From Bacteroides pyogenes (lineage in GTDB: Bacteria; Bacteroidota; Bacteroidia; Bacteroidales; Bacteroidaceae), in the NCBI RefSeq assembly GCF_014196225.1, contig NZ_JACIDI010000022.1:1-52985 (forward strand): a stretch of DNA of 52,985 bases. Direction: 5' to 3'. A model generated the notes under the pieces. The model was not told the origin of the DNA, ran no database searches, and saw nothing but the letters and a program-made list of their open reading frames with translations. Both the position numbers and the translations under genes were made by a program. Positions 9,223 through 16,135 of the stretch are shown piece by piece; the stretch's first letter is position 1, and the number at the start of each line of letters is the position of its first letter.

Positions 9223-10065
9223 ATGAAATATCGTTTACTGTTTATTTGCAGTATGCTCGTGTCGTTCACGCTTAATTTCTATGCCCAAAGTACATTAACT
9301 ATAAAAGGAGATATGATGTACACAAATGTAACATTATCACACAAAGGCGTTTCTCGGAATGTTTCAGCCTTAATAGATACAGGCGCATCTGTTTGTATGA
9401 TTGATTCTACTTTTGCAGTTGACTCGTGTAATATTTTATTAAAAGAAAGTAATGCAATAATCGAAAGTGCATTAGGAAAATCGCTAAAGTCTATTAGTTT
9501 GAACTTAGATAGCCTTTCAATTGGTGGTGTTTCGTATCCCATGACAAGATGCTTTGTTGTGGATTTGGTAAATAAATTGAAACATCATGCTCCTAAATTC
9601 ATTATTGGAGGGGATATTCTAAAAAAAGAGCTTTGGTGTTTTAATTTAAAAGAAATGATTATGACTCGGTGCGAAAGTTCTATGAAGAAAATACAAGGCA
9701 CGCTTAAATGGAAAAACCACGAGGACTATTCCGATGCGTTTTTGAATAGTATCTTTTTGAAGGGAAAAGTTGCAGGGAAAAATACCCGTATACTATTTGA
9801 TTCAGGTAGTAGAAGAAATTTTTTACCAAAACACTTTGGAGTTTCTCCAACCAAAACAATCGAATTAGAACGTGGAGACATTGCTCAAGCCTTGATTCGT
9901 GAAAAGACAAATGTATGCGAGGACGTTGAACTTAAAATTGGCGAAAATAATTTCAAACTGAATTTTATATTAAGTGAAGAGAAATATCCTACCATAAATG
10001 CCGAATTTCTATGGGGAAAATCTTTCGTTTTAGATTACAAAAGCAAACGCATATATATACTATAA
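9223..10065 (+). CDS. Retropepsin-like aspartic protease family protein, exported
   Basis: 280 residues with a signal peptide (residues 1-21, ending FYAQ). It carries two aspartic protease half-motifs: ALIDTGASVCMID around residue 50 and RILFDSGSRRNFLP around residue 190. That gives two retropepsin-like lobes in one chain, with a hydrophobic Gly motif after each (KFIIGGDIL, FLWGKSF). Family members in Bacteroidales are periplasmic or surface proteins of unknown substrate. It faces the double-glycine peptide gene at 10088-10246, only 22 bases away, in convergent orientation. That is suggestive of a joint role, but convergence argues against co-transcription. Confidence 0.8.
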   Translation: MKYRLLFICSMLVSFTLNFYAQSTLTIKGDMMYTNVTLSHKGVSRNVSALIDTGASVCMIDSTFAVDSCNILLKESNAIIESALGKSLKSISLNLDSLSIGGVSYPMTRCFVVDLVNKLKHHAPKFIIGGDILKKELWCFNLKEMIMTRCESSMKKIQGTLKWKNHEDYSDAFLNSIFLKGKVAGKNTRILFDSGSRRNFLPKHFGVSPTKTIELERGDIAQALIREKTNVCEDVELKIGENNFKLNFILSEEKYPTINAEFLWGKSFVLDYKSKRIYIL

Positions 10066-10087
10066 AAAATCATTATAAATAACGTAA

Positions 10088-10246
10088 TTAGAATCTAATT
10101 CCTCCCCTTATTCTTGCATTTGGGTCACCAGACGTTTCTAAAAAGATGTGTTCTTTAATCCAATTCCAGATACTCTTAAAGATGTTCCCACCGTAGATGG
10201 TTTGAAGTTCTTGCTCAGTAAGTGAGCGCATGTGTTTGTTTTCCAT
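10088..10246 (-). CDS. Small peptide with double-glycine leader (natural-product precursor type)
   Basis: 52 codons: ATG at 10246-10244, TAA at 10090-10088, with an A-rich stretch just upstream that suits Bacteroidales initiation. The N-terminus ends RSLTEQELQTIYGG (residues 7-20). This matches the pattern of Bacteroidales GG-leader precursors (LSxxELxxIxGG) that C39-type transporters cut after the second Gly. The predicted core is 32 residues with no Cys, is aromatic and mildly basic (NIFKSIWNWIKEH...) and ends GGIRF. No transporter or modifying enzyme is adjacent. Upstream on the same strand lie the IS5 element, a lipoprotein remnant and the receptor at 11336, with which it was probably once co-transcribed. 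The alternative is a chance ORF, but the leader match makes that unlikely. Confidence 0.7.
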   Translation of the reverse strand: MENKHMRSLTEQELQTIYGGNIFKSIWNWIKEHIFLETSGDPNARIRGGIRF

Positions 10247-10302
10247 TTTTTTGTGGATTTAGTTAATAATGGTTTTAAAACAGGCTATTTAATAGAAGTG
10301 AT

Positions 10303-10593
10303 TTAAACTTTTCTTTTTCTCAAACATTTCCTTAGCAGAATTACCATAAACGCAATATAGTTCCATGATTCCCAATTCCTAACCGTTGTTTCAAATCGAT
10401 TTAAAATAGTCCTGTAACTGTCCATCCATGCATCGGTCCTCTCAATGGCATAACGTTCAGCATACAACAGTTCGTCCACAATGGTATTATTGGGAGTCCC
10501 GTCTCTTTTATTGATGCAGATATTGGAGACTACTCTATGACAGCCAAGTACACTTCGGAGAGCTGTACAGTCAAATCCGGCATCCGCATTCAA
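10303..10593 (-). CDS. IS5-family transposase, C-terminal frame
   Basis: 96 codons beginning NADAGFDC, which holds the second catalytic Asp of the DDE triad. YAIERTDAWMDSYRTILNRFE carries the terminal Glu. The conserved reading would be GLFLNADAGFD, so the frame joins the upstream ORF by a one-base backward shift in the overlap around 10590. This may be programmed frameshifting, as known in some IS5 subgroups, or a mutation. There is no textbook slippery heptamer. The stop codon lies inside the left inverted repeat. Confidence 0.8.
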   Translation of the reverse strand: MNADAGFDCTALRSVLGCHRVVSNICINKRDGTPNNTIVDELLYAERYAIERTDAWMDSYRTILNRFETTVRNWESWNYIAFMVILLRKCLRKRKV

Positions 10594-11198
10594 GAAAAGA
10601 CCATCCGTTCTGACATTTGCATCCCAAGGTCATGCATCATAGACCGGATTACGTTTTTTATGTCATGAGTATCATGATGTTCGCCGCTTTTAGGTGAAGA
10701 CATGATAACCGGTATGCCTTGCCGGTCTGTAATATAAAGAGCGTTGGTTGTCTTGCGCTTTTTTCTACCCTGATAACCAACCTCCTCTCCACCACGCATA
10801 GCTACCGTATGACTTCCGTCAAGGTCTACACTTGACATATCAAACTTCGTACGGTGCTTATCCAAAAAATGAAGCCAAAGAGACTTCCATTCACCTTTTT
10901 TACTCCATTTGTTATAATGATAGAATACCGAACCATAGGTCAGAACCTTGTCACTGAACAGGGAATCTACAGGTAAATATTTCCACTGACACCCCGTTTT
11001 CAGTTTATAAAGAATGGCATTTACGATTTCAACAAGACTACTTTGAGTTACGAAACCACGTTTGGCCACACATAAATGAGGCAATATTTCACTTTTTATT
11101 GTATCTTTGTCCAACACAGCGTACATAGGGATATTGTTATGAATGAGTTTGGTCACCCATAATATAACAATTTTAGCTATTAGTACGCTGTTTCTCAT
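10590..11198 (-). CDS. IS5-family transposase, N-terminal frame
   Basis: 202 codons. The N-terminal domain (LVEIVNAILYKLKTGCQWKYLP...YHYNKWSKKGEWKSLW) is the typical IS5 DUF4096-like region. SSVDLDGSHT carries the first catalytic Asp, followed by the GYQGRKKRKTTNALYITD block. A second start at residue 25 (MYAVLDKD) may be the real one. The frame ends in TGA just before the second catalytic motif, which is in the overlapping frame. Confidence 0.82.
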   Translation of the reverse strand: MRNSVLIAKIVILWVTKLIHNNIPMYAVLDKDTIKSEILPHLCVAKRGFVTQSSLVEIVNAILYKLKTGCQWKYLPVDSLFSDKVLTYGSVFYHYNKWSKKGEWKSLWLHFLDKHRTKFDMSSVDLDGSHTVAMRGGEEVGYQGRKKRKTTNALYITDRQGIPVIMSSPKSGEHHDTHDIKNVIRSMMHDLGMQMSERMVFS

Positions 11199-11211
11199 TG
11201 GATCAATTAGT

Positions 11212-11319
11212 TTAAATCACTTCATTATTAATTTCACGTTCTTGATTACAAGACGATAAAAATAGTACAGCAATCGCCAATAATGACTTTTTAAAATATC
11301 TACGCATACTTAATTTCAT
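11212..11319 (-). pseudogene. Small lipoprotein gene interrupted by the IS5 element
   Basis: The start at 11319 encodes MKLSMRRYFKKS, then a hydrophobic stretch ending LFLSSC, a good lipobox with the lipidated Cys at residue 24, then NQEREINN. The frame then enters the IS inverted repeat and stops (EVI, TAA) after 35 codons. It begins 17 bases after the receptor stop at 11336, so it was the next gene of that operon. Joining the two IS flanks gives only one more codon before a TAA. Either the intact gene was a tiny lipoprotein of about 34 residues, or its 3' part was lost. Confidence 0.65.
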
Positions 11320-11335
11320 TTATAAAACATACTGC

Positions 11336-13627
11336 TTATTCTACTTTTAAGATACCAGTATCAATATTTGTATTTATTTGTCTTTGCTCTTTATCTACAT
11401 TTTTTCCAAAATTCAAAGAATAACTAACCTTGATATATCCGAAATTCTGATTATTACGACTATAAAGAGTGTTCTCTGATTTATAAGATGGATGGTTTAC
11501 CTCATTCACTATTTTGTATTTTTTGACAAAGGGCGTATTAACACCACCTTCAATATGCCACCTGTTACGGCTCCATTGTACAGATGCTCCGTATTTGGGG
11601 GCATTATAGGTGCTGATTGGTCCCATTTCTAACTCTCGAACGGAGGATTTTACGTATATATTAAAAATAAAGTTTCTCAAATAATAGTTGATATCCAGGT
11701 TAGCTTTAAGACTGTTTTGAGACACATTAACAGAACCCGTATTTACAGTTCTAATACCTGCTAATTCACCTTTTAGATGAACGCTATTCGTGAGTTTCCA
11801 TGTGCCGGACAATACACCAATAATTTGCTGATATTTATCTTCACTTCCGAAACTTGCAACCATTTTGTCGCCTTCTGCAAAATAATTCATGGAATAGGCA
11901 TTTTTGAAATAGTTGTAGATTGCCATACATTGCAGGTTGAATTTTTCTGAAAATAAACTATATATTATCCCATTATTATACAATGTCATATTTTTTAAAT
12001 TAGGATTACCTCGCTTTATTTGCAAAAAGTCGATTACTTGATCTACTCTATTTAGAGTCGCAATTTGAGGAAAACTATTACCTATATTTGCTACAAGGCG
12101 AATTTGCTGTTGTCGAGATAACATGTACATCAAAGACATGTTTAAACGTGCAGAGTATTGTCTATTAGGGGTATCTCCTTTTAAGGCATATTGCAACAAG
12201 GAAGTTCCGGGCTGAATAGAATAATGGAGTCTTTGTCCAATTTGCTGGTTATAGCCAAGAAATAGGAGTGTCTCGCCAGACCACAATCGTTGGGATATGT
12301 CATAATCCCCGCTGTAATCTGCAATGCTTATTTTGTGGAAGTGATGAAATTGAGCCGCAAACGAATTGTTGTTTTTTAACTGAATGTTGTAATTTGCAGA
12401 AGTATTTATGTTATAAAACTTCTCTTTCGTTGTACTTTGCGAGATAAAATTTGGTTCGGAATACATTCTTTCATATTTATTGTCTGCCAAAGAGCCATAT
12501 AAAGATACGTTTAAGTGCTGATTGTTAGGTAGATTAAACCCGCTATACAATTCAATAGAAGGCATCCAACCCAATTGATTTCTGTTGGAATGTGAACTAA
12601 TTTTTTTATTGTAATATCCGCTGTATTCCAGTTCATTATTTTGAATATTATTGGGTGATTCATTTCTGACGAATGTAACTTTGCCTGATAATGCTCTTTT
12701 TTCATTCTGATTTTGCACCATAAATTGCAGATATTGATGATTGTTGTTGGACAAAGCATCCTTAGTAATTCCGTTCCTATTTACGGTATAACCGGGGAAA
12801 ATAAATGTCTCTTTCACATTAGCTTCAATTCCGTTGTATCTCTCCATTGAGTGTCCACCAAAAACAGTATAAACGATTTGTTTATCGGCTATTTTTGTTA
12901 CAAAATTATAGTCTCCTCCCAAAAAACCAATTATTTGCTTGGCATCAAAAGCTAAATATCCTCCTGATGTTGCTTCTTTAATTACATAGTTTATGGATGC
13001 AACATCTCCTAAATAGTTACCTGTAGGGTTATCAAAATATTCAACTTTTACCACACTATTCGGATTGAGATTTTGTATTTCGCGATAATCTACTTTTCTG
13101 CCATTGATATACAAAGTAACGTTTCCTCCGATAGTTTTTACTGTTCCTTCATGTCTGTCTACCTGAATGCCGGGTATCATCAAATTATACAGTAAGTCAT
13201 AACCGGTTTTAGAATGCTGTGTTATTTTTTTTTCAGGAATAATAAGAACTTTCTCCCCTGAGCGTATAATACTTTGCGCCTTGATTTCAACCTCCTTGAG
13301 TAGAATAGAACCAGGGTTTAACATTACAAGAGGTACTTCAAGTACATCTTTGGATGTATGTATGGAAAGAAGTGCAGGCTCATAACCAATGTTGGTGAAA
13401 GCCAACTTTAAATCGCGGTTTTGGGAGACATTTTCGAATTGGAAAGCCCCCAAAGTATCTGTAGCCGTTCCTTTTACAAATGTCGAGTCCGTATCCAAGA
13501 GCCTTACAGATGTGTATGGAATAGGTGCACCATCTTTATCTACTACACGCCCCTTAACAATGGATTGAGAATAATTATTCGTAATAAGTGCGAACAAAAG
13601 AACGATAATAAGATTCATTTTTTTCAT
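11336..13627 (-). CDS. Outer membrane beta-barrel receptor (TonB-dependent receptor-like, CarboxypepD_reg domain)
   Basis: 763 residues. Signal peptide at 1-20 (ending NNYSQS). A carboxypeptidase-regulatory-like beta domain at about 22-105 (VKGRVVDKDGAPIPYTSVRLLDTDS) comes before a plug-like domain (about 120-215, with GGNVTLYINGRKVD) and an outer-membrane beta-barrel with many alternating aromatic strands, ending in a barrel-type strand. This is the OMP_b-brl_3 type of receptor, often tied to import or sensing of small molecules or peptides and powered by TonB. It is followed by the lipoprotein remnant and, beyond the IS, the double-glycine peptide. I saw no clear -7 box in the 100 bases upstream. 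Confidence 0.85.
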   Translation of the reverse strand: MKKMNLIIVLLFALITNNYSQSIVKGRVVDKDGAPIPYTSVRLLDTDSTFVKGTATDTLGAFQFENVSQNRDLKLAFTNIGYEPALLSIHTSKDVLEVPLVMLNPGSILLKEVEIKAQSIIRSGEKVLIIPEKKITQHSKTGYDLLYNLMIPGIQVDRHEGTVKTIGGNVTLYINGRKVDYREIQNLNPNSVVKVEYFDNPTGNYLGDVASINYVIKEATSGGYLAFDAKQIIGFLGGDYNFVTKIADKQIVYTVFGGHSMERYNGIEANVKETFIFPGYTVNRNGITKDALSNNNHQYLQFMVQNQNEKRALSGKVTFVRNESPNNIQNNELEYSGYYNKKISSHSNRNQLGWMPSIELYSGFNLPNNQHLNVSLYGSLADNKYERMYSEPNFISQSTTKEKFYNINTSANYNIQLKNNNSFAAQFHHFHKISIADYSGDYDISQRLWSGETLLFLGYNQQIGQRLHYSIQPGTSLLQYALKGDTPNRQYSARLNMSLMYMLSRQQQIRLVANIGNSFPQIATLNRVDQVIDFLQIKRGNPNLKNMTLYNNGIIYSLFSEKFNLQCMAIYNYFKNAYSMNYFAEGDKMVASFGSEDKYQQIIGVLSGTWKLTNSVHLKGELAGIRTVNTGSVNVSQNSLKANLDINYYLRNFIFNIYVKSSVRELEMGPISTYNAPKYGASVQWSRNRWHIEGGVNTPFVKKYKIVNEVNHPSYKSENTLYSRNNQNFGYIKVSYSLNFGKNVDKEQRQINTNIDTGILKVE

Positions 13628-13726
13628 GAGTGTAGATTTTTCTTTATTTAATTATTAACTTAATCAAAAGGAATCAGATAATATATAGTTGCCATGTTGT
13701 ATAATAAACAAGGGTCTTCGGTGTTT

Positions 13727-14090
13727 TTATGTAATGCTCTGAGAAAGAAAGATTCTGTTTTTTAGAGCAGCTCCTTCTAATTTATATTTGTATAGATACC
13801 AATATGCCAATCCTTTACTTATTAAGTAGGGAGTGTCATCGTTTGCTTTTTCTTTCTTGCAAATGGGCGCCATGGCAAACATCATCAGTACGCGAAAGAG
13901 AGAAAGAGCGCCACGCCCCAAACCGGAACTTACAGCAAATCTTCCCACGTGCCATATATCAATCCCGTCATCTTTAAATGAAGTGTTGTTTATACGATCT
14001 ATTCCGAACAGTCTGGCAATAGGCAGCTCGTCGCGTTTATTTCAGTTGCCAAATTGAATAATCACCGTAAAAAGTAATAAATCTGTCCAT
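13727..14090 (-). pseudogene. Frameshifted gene remnant, possibly acyltransferase-like
   Basis: Reading from ATG at 14090 gives MDRFITFYGDYSIWQL. A one-base shift near 14041 then continues into KRDELPIARLFGIDRIN...DDGIDIWHVGRFAVSSGLGRGALSLF. This looks like one interrupted protein. The stretch IDIWHVGRFAVSS resembles the E/D..GRLAV core strand of GNAT or N-acyl amino acid synthase-like folds, but that is a weak resemblance. The tail after ICKKE looks unrelated and may be fused sequence. It lies between the receptor and the LuxR-type regulator, so it was probably part of the same lost locus. Confidence 0.4.
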
Positions 14091-14154
14091 ATTCCTTTTT
14101 GTGTATTTAAAAGTTTGATAATACAAAATTAGTCCACCTAGTTTCGTCCAACAA

Positions 14155-14206
14155 TACCCAATTGGGTAATTGTGCTTTGCAGTATAAAGAATTACCCAAT
14201 TGGGTA
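14155..14206 (+). promoter_or_regulatory. Two perfect palindromic operators upstream of the LuxR-type gene
   Basis: TACCCAATTGGGTA occurs exactly at 14155-14168 and 14193-14206, with centres 38 bp apart. The second ends 15 bases before the -7 box at 14222, so its centre is near position -37 of the predicted transcript. That is close to where a LuxR-type dimer contacts polymerase. A one-base variant lies upstream of the thiF-like gene (15898-15911). The gene downstream encodes a GerE-type HTH protein, so autoregulation is the simple reading. Confidence 0.7.
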
Positions 14207-14221
14207 TGCTCTCTTTTTTTG

Positions 14222-14229
14222 TATCTTTG
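14222..14229 (+). promoter_or_regulatory. -7 box (TATCTTTG) of the LuxR-type gene
   Basis: An exact TAnnTTTG match 26 bases before the ATG at 14255. It makes a start at 14162 impossible and fixes 14255 as the real start of the regulator. Confidence 0.7.
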
Positions 14230-14254
14230 TTGCAATTTTATAAACACTTTCTTT

Positions 14255-15016
14255 ATGACTGAAATAAAACACTTTTTTATTGGGGAGAATACTATTGATT
14301 ACATTCCCGATGAGGCATATGACAACATCAATCATATCATTGAAGATATCGAAGCCTTTTCGCACACTACCTACAAAAGCATGTATGTGATAGATTATTT
14401 CCGACAAGATTTTTTATATGTTTCCGACAATCCGCTCTTTTTGTGCGGAATGACACCGGATGAAGTGCGGGTAATGGGGTACAATTTTTACATCAGCCAA
14501 GTGCCCCCGGAAGATCTGGATTTGTTGCTCGAAATAAACACCGCAGGGTTTCAGTTTTTGCAGGATATTCCTACAGGAGAATTACGCGACTATACCATAT
14601 CATACGATTTTCACATCATCAACAGGCAGTCGAAAAAGAAGTGGCTCATCCACCACCAGATAACCCCGCTTCGCTTAACGGAAAAAGGACAGGTATGGCT
14701 GGCTTTGTGTGCGGCGTCTATCTCATCCGCGGCTAAAAGCGGCAATATCGAAATGTCAAAAAACAAAACAAAAGATTTATGGGTTTACAATCGCGGTACC
14801 AAAAAATGGAAACAAAAAAAACACCCAGAACTGAAAGAGGTGGAAATGGATGTTCTCAAACTTTCGGCAATGGGATACACAATGCAGGAGATTGCTGATG
14901 AAGTAAACCGCTCATTTGATTCGGTAAAGGTTTACAGGAAAAGTCTTTTGGAAAAATTGGGTGTGGAAAACATTGTTGAAGCGATCAATTATGCCAAAAA
15001 TCGTAAAATAATTTAG
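14255..15016 (+). CDS. LuxR-family transcriptional regulator with PAS-like sensor domain
   Basis: 253 residues from ATG 14255, chosen because the -7 box is 26 bases upstream. The N-terminal 150 residues resemble a PAS-like fold (YVSDNPLFLCGMTPDEVRVMG, then WLIHHQITPLRLTEKGQVWLALCAAS). The C-terminal GerE-type helix-turn-helix covers about 190-250 (DVLKLSAMGYTMQEIADEVNRS...VKVYRKSLLEKLGV). Proteins of this build in Bacteroidales act as single-component activators near receptor genes. Two perfect palindromes in its promoter and one before the convergent ThiF-like gene are its likely targets. There is no receiver domain, so it is not a classic response regulator. Confidence 0.82.
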   Translation: MTEIKHFFIGENTIDYIPDEAYDNINHIIEDIEAFSHTTYKSMYVIDYFRQDFLYVSDNPLFLCGMTPDEVRVMGYNFYISQVPPEDLDLLLEINTAGFQFLQDIPTGELRDYTISYDFHIINRQSKKKWLIHHQITPLRLTEKGQVWLALCAASISSAAKSGNIEMSKNKTKDLWVYNRGTKKWKQKKHPELKEVEMDVLKLSAMGYTMQEIADEVNRSFDSVKVYRKSLLEKLGVENIVEAINYAKNRKII

Positions 15017-15051
15017 TCGGTGCACATTTTACTTTCGTGGCGTATTTCCGC

Positions 15052-15822
15052 TTAATTTCTATCGTCGATTATGGATGACAGATAAAATTTGGGATATGTT
15101 TTCACTTTCTGTCCCGTGGCAATCCAAAACAGAATATTGGTAACCAATCCACCTGCAATCCACGAAGCAATGGAAAGTTGTGGGGGCGGTAATACAGACT
15201 TCTCGTTTTTATACTGCATTACTATCTTCTCTATCCACGGTTTAGGTTGCGCCCAAAATTTAAAATAGTTGGTTACATGTTCCACCAAACGAAGCTCGAA
15301 ATCTTTTGGATCACGCGAAAATTGTGAAAGCGGAAAGCCCGTAGGTTCAACCACAAACACCAATCCGCCCCAACCGATGTTATACGGATGAATAACCGGA
15401 ACGTTGTATTTCTGACACCATTCGTCAAACACAAACGGGATGTCTGATTTGAAGTCCAAAGCATTGATAGCAATGTCTTGCTCTTTTATCAAGTTTTCTA
15501 CATTATTTTCATCAATAAAAGTGTTTATTGCTGTGATATGGGCATTGGGATTGATACTTAATAGTCGTTCTTTCAACGCTTCGGCTTTAGACCTTCCGAT
15601 GTCCTCCATCCGATAGTTCTGCCGGTTTAAGTTCGATTCTTCCACTACATCGCCGTCAGCGATGGTAATGTTTTCAAAACCAAAACGCAACGCACATTCG
15701 GCAATGATACTGCCAATACCCGCACCGCCCAGCAAGACACGATAGTTTTTAATGAGTTGCTGCTCGTCAGGACGCACATAAATCCGATTTCTGCTATACC
15801 TTTCTTCTAAGTTCGCTTCCAT
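15052..15822 (-). CDS. ThiF/MoeB/E1-like adenylyltransferase
   Basis: 256 residues. The nucleotide-binding loop GGAGIGSIIAE (about 32-42), the acidic strand end IADGDVVEESNLNRQ with the Arg finger (about 54-68), and INPNAHI then NALDFKSD are classic E1 features. Enzymes of this fold adenylate the C-terminus of a ubiquitin-like protein or a small peptide (ThiS, MoaD, MccA). The CxxC zinc pairs of MoeB/ThiF are absent, so it is a minimal form. No ThiS or MoaD gene is near, so the substrate is unknown. It converges with the LuxR-type gene (35 bp apart), and its upstream DNA carries a near-copy of that gene's operator. Confidence 0.82.
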   Translation of the reverse strand: MEANLEERYSRNRIYVRPDEQQLIKNYRVLLGGAGIGSIIAECALRFGFENITIADGDVVEESNLNRQNYRMEDIGRSKAEALKERLLSINPNAHITAINTFIDENNVENLIKEQDIAINALDFKSDIPFVFDEWCQKYNVPVIHPYNIGWGGLVFVVEPTGFPLSQFSRDPKDFELRLVEHVTNYFKFWAQPKPWIEKIVMQYKNEKSVLPPPQLSIASWIAGGLVTNILFWIATGQKVKTYPKFYLSSIIDDRN

Positions 15823-16114
15823 ACCTGTTGTTAAAAGTAAGTTTTTTCGTTTGAATAATTAAAATACAAAGATCGAGAATACCGAAAAGGCACACAATAC
15901 CCAAATGGGTAATTTTTACGATTTCCTGATTTTCTTCTCCAACATTTCTTTGTCTTTTTTTCGACCTCTCCTCCTGTTCCAAGATACTTGCTTCCTGCTT
16001 TACGTTTTTCTCAAATACTTCTACCTGCCTGTGAAGTGCTTTGGCTTTCTTGCTGTTTCGGTTGAAGTGAAATAAAGTGTCTAATTCCGCAAAATCCTTG
16101 GCGGTGGTGTTTTC
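15794..16114 (-). pseudogene. Start-less gene remnant between hipA and the ThiF-like gene
   Basis: An open frame without a start follows a TGA at 16115-16117. It encodes a charged, helical sequence (AKDFAELDTLFHFNRNSKK..., EKNVKQEASILEQEERSKK) and ends by overlapping the thiF-like start. The last part, past about 15920, is unlikely to be coding because it holds the palindromic operator. The lysine- and glutamate-rich helices are of a kind seen in C-termini of mobilisation proteins, but I cannot name the family. Confidence 0.35.
15867..15911 (-). promoter_or_regulatory. Operator variant and weak -7 box before the ThiF-like gene
   Basis: TACCCAAATGGGTA at 15898-15911 differs by one base from the two operators of the LuxR-type gene. 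On the minus strand GATCTTTG (15874-15867) is one base off the TAnnTTTG consensus. It would place the palindrome centre roughly 40-45 bases before the transcript start. Confidence 0.55.
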
Positions 16115-16135
16115 TCAATATTATTTCAATATTTA

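Larger units (their letters stand above)
10295..11223 (-). mobile_element. IS5-family insertion sequence
   Basis: About 0.93 kb bounded by perfect 15-bp inverted repeats: GAAGTGATTTAAACT at 10295-10309 and its complement at 11209-11223. It encodes two overlapping transposase frames on the minus strand, as in the IS427-like branch of IS5. It separates a small lipoprotein gene start (11319) from the double-glycine peptide gene (10246). Flanks are AT-rich (TTAATA against ATTATTA), so the target duplication cannot be fixed by eye. Confidence 0.85.

Noticed and set aside
14162..14254. An N-terminal extension of the LuxR-type regulator
   Set aside because: It would place the -7 box and one operator inside the coding region. 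ATG 14255 fits the promoter.
15794..15982. A 62-codon gene starting at 15982
   Set aside because: It reads through the palindromic operator and the thiF-like start. At best it is the end of an older gene remnant.
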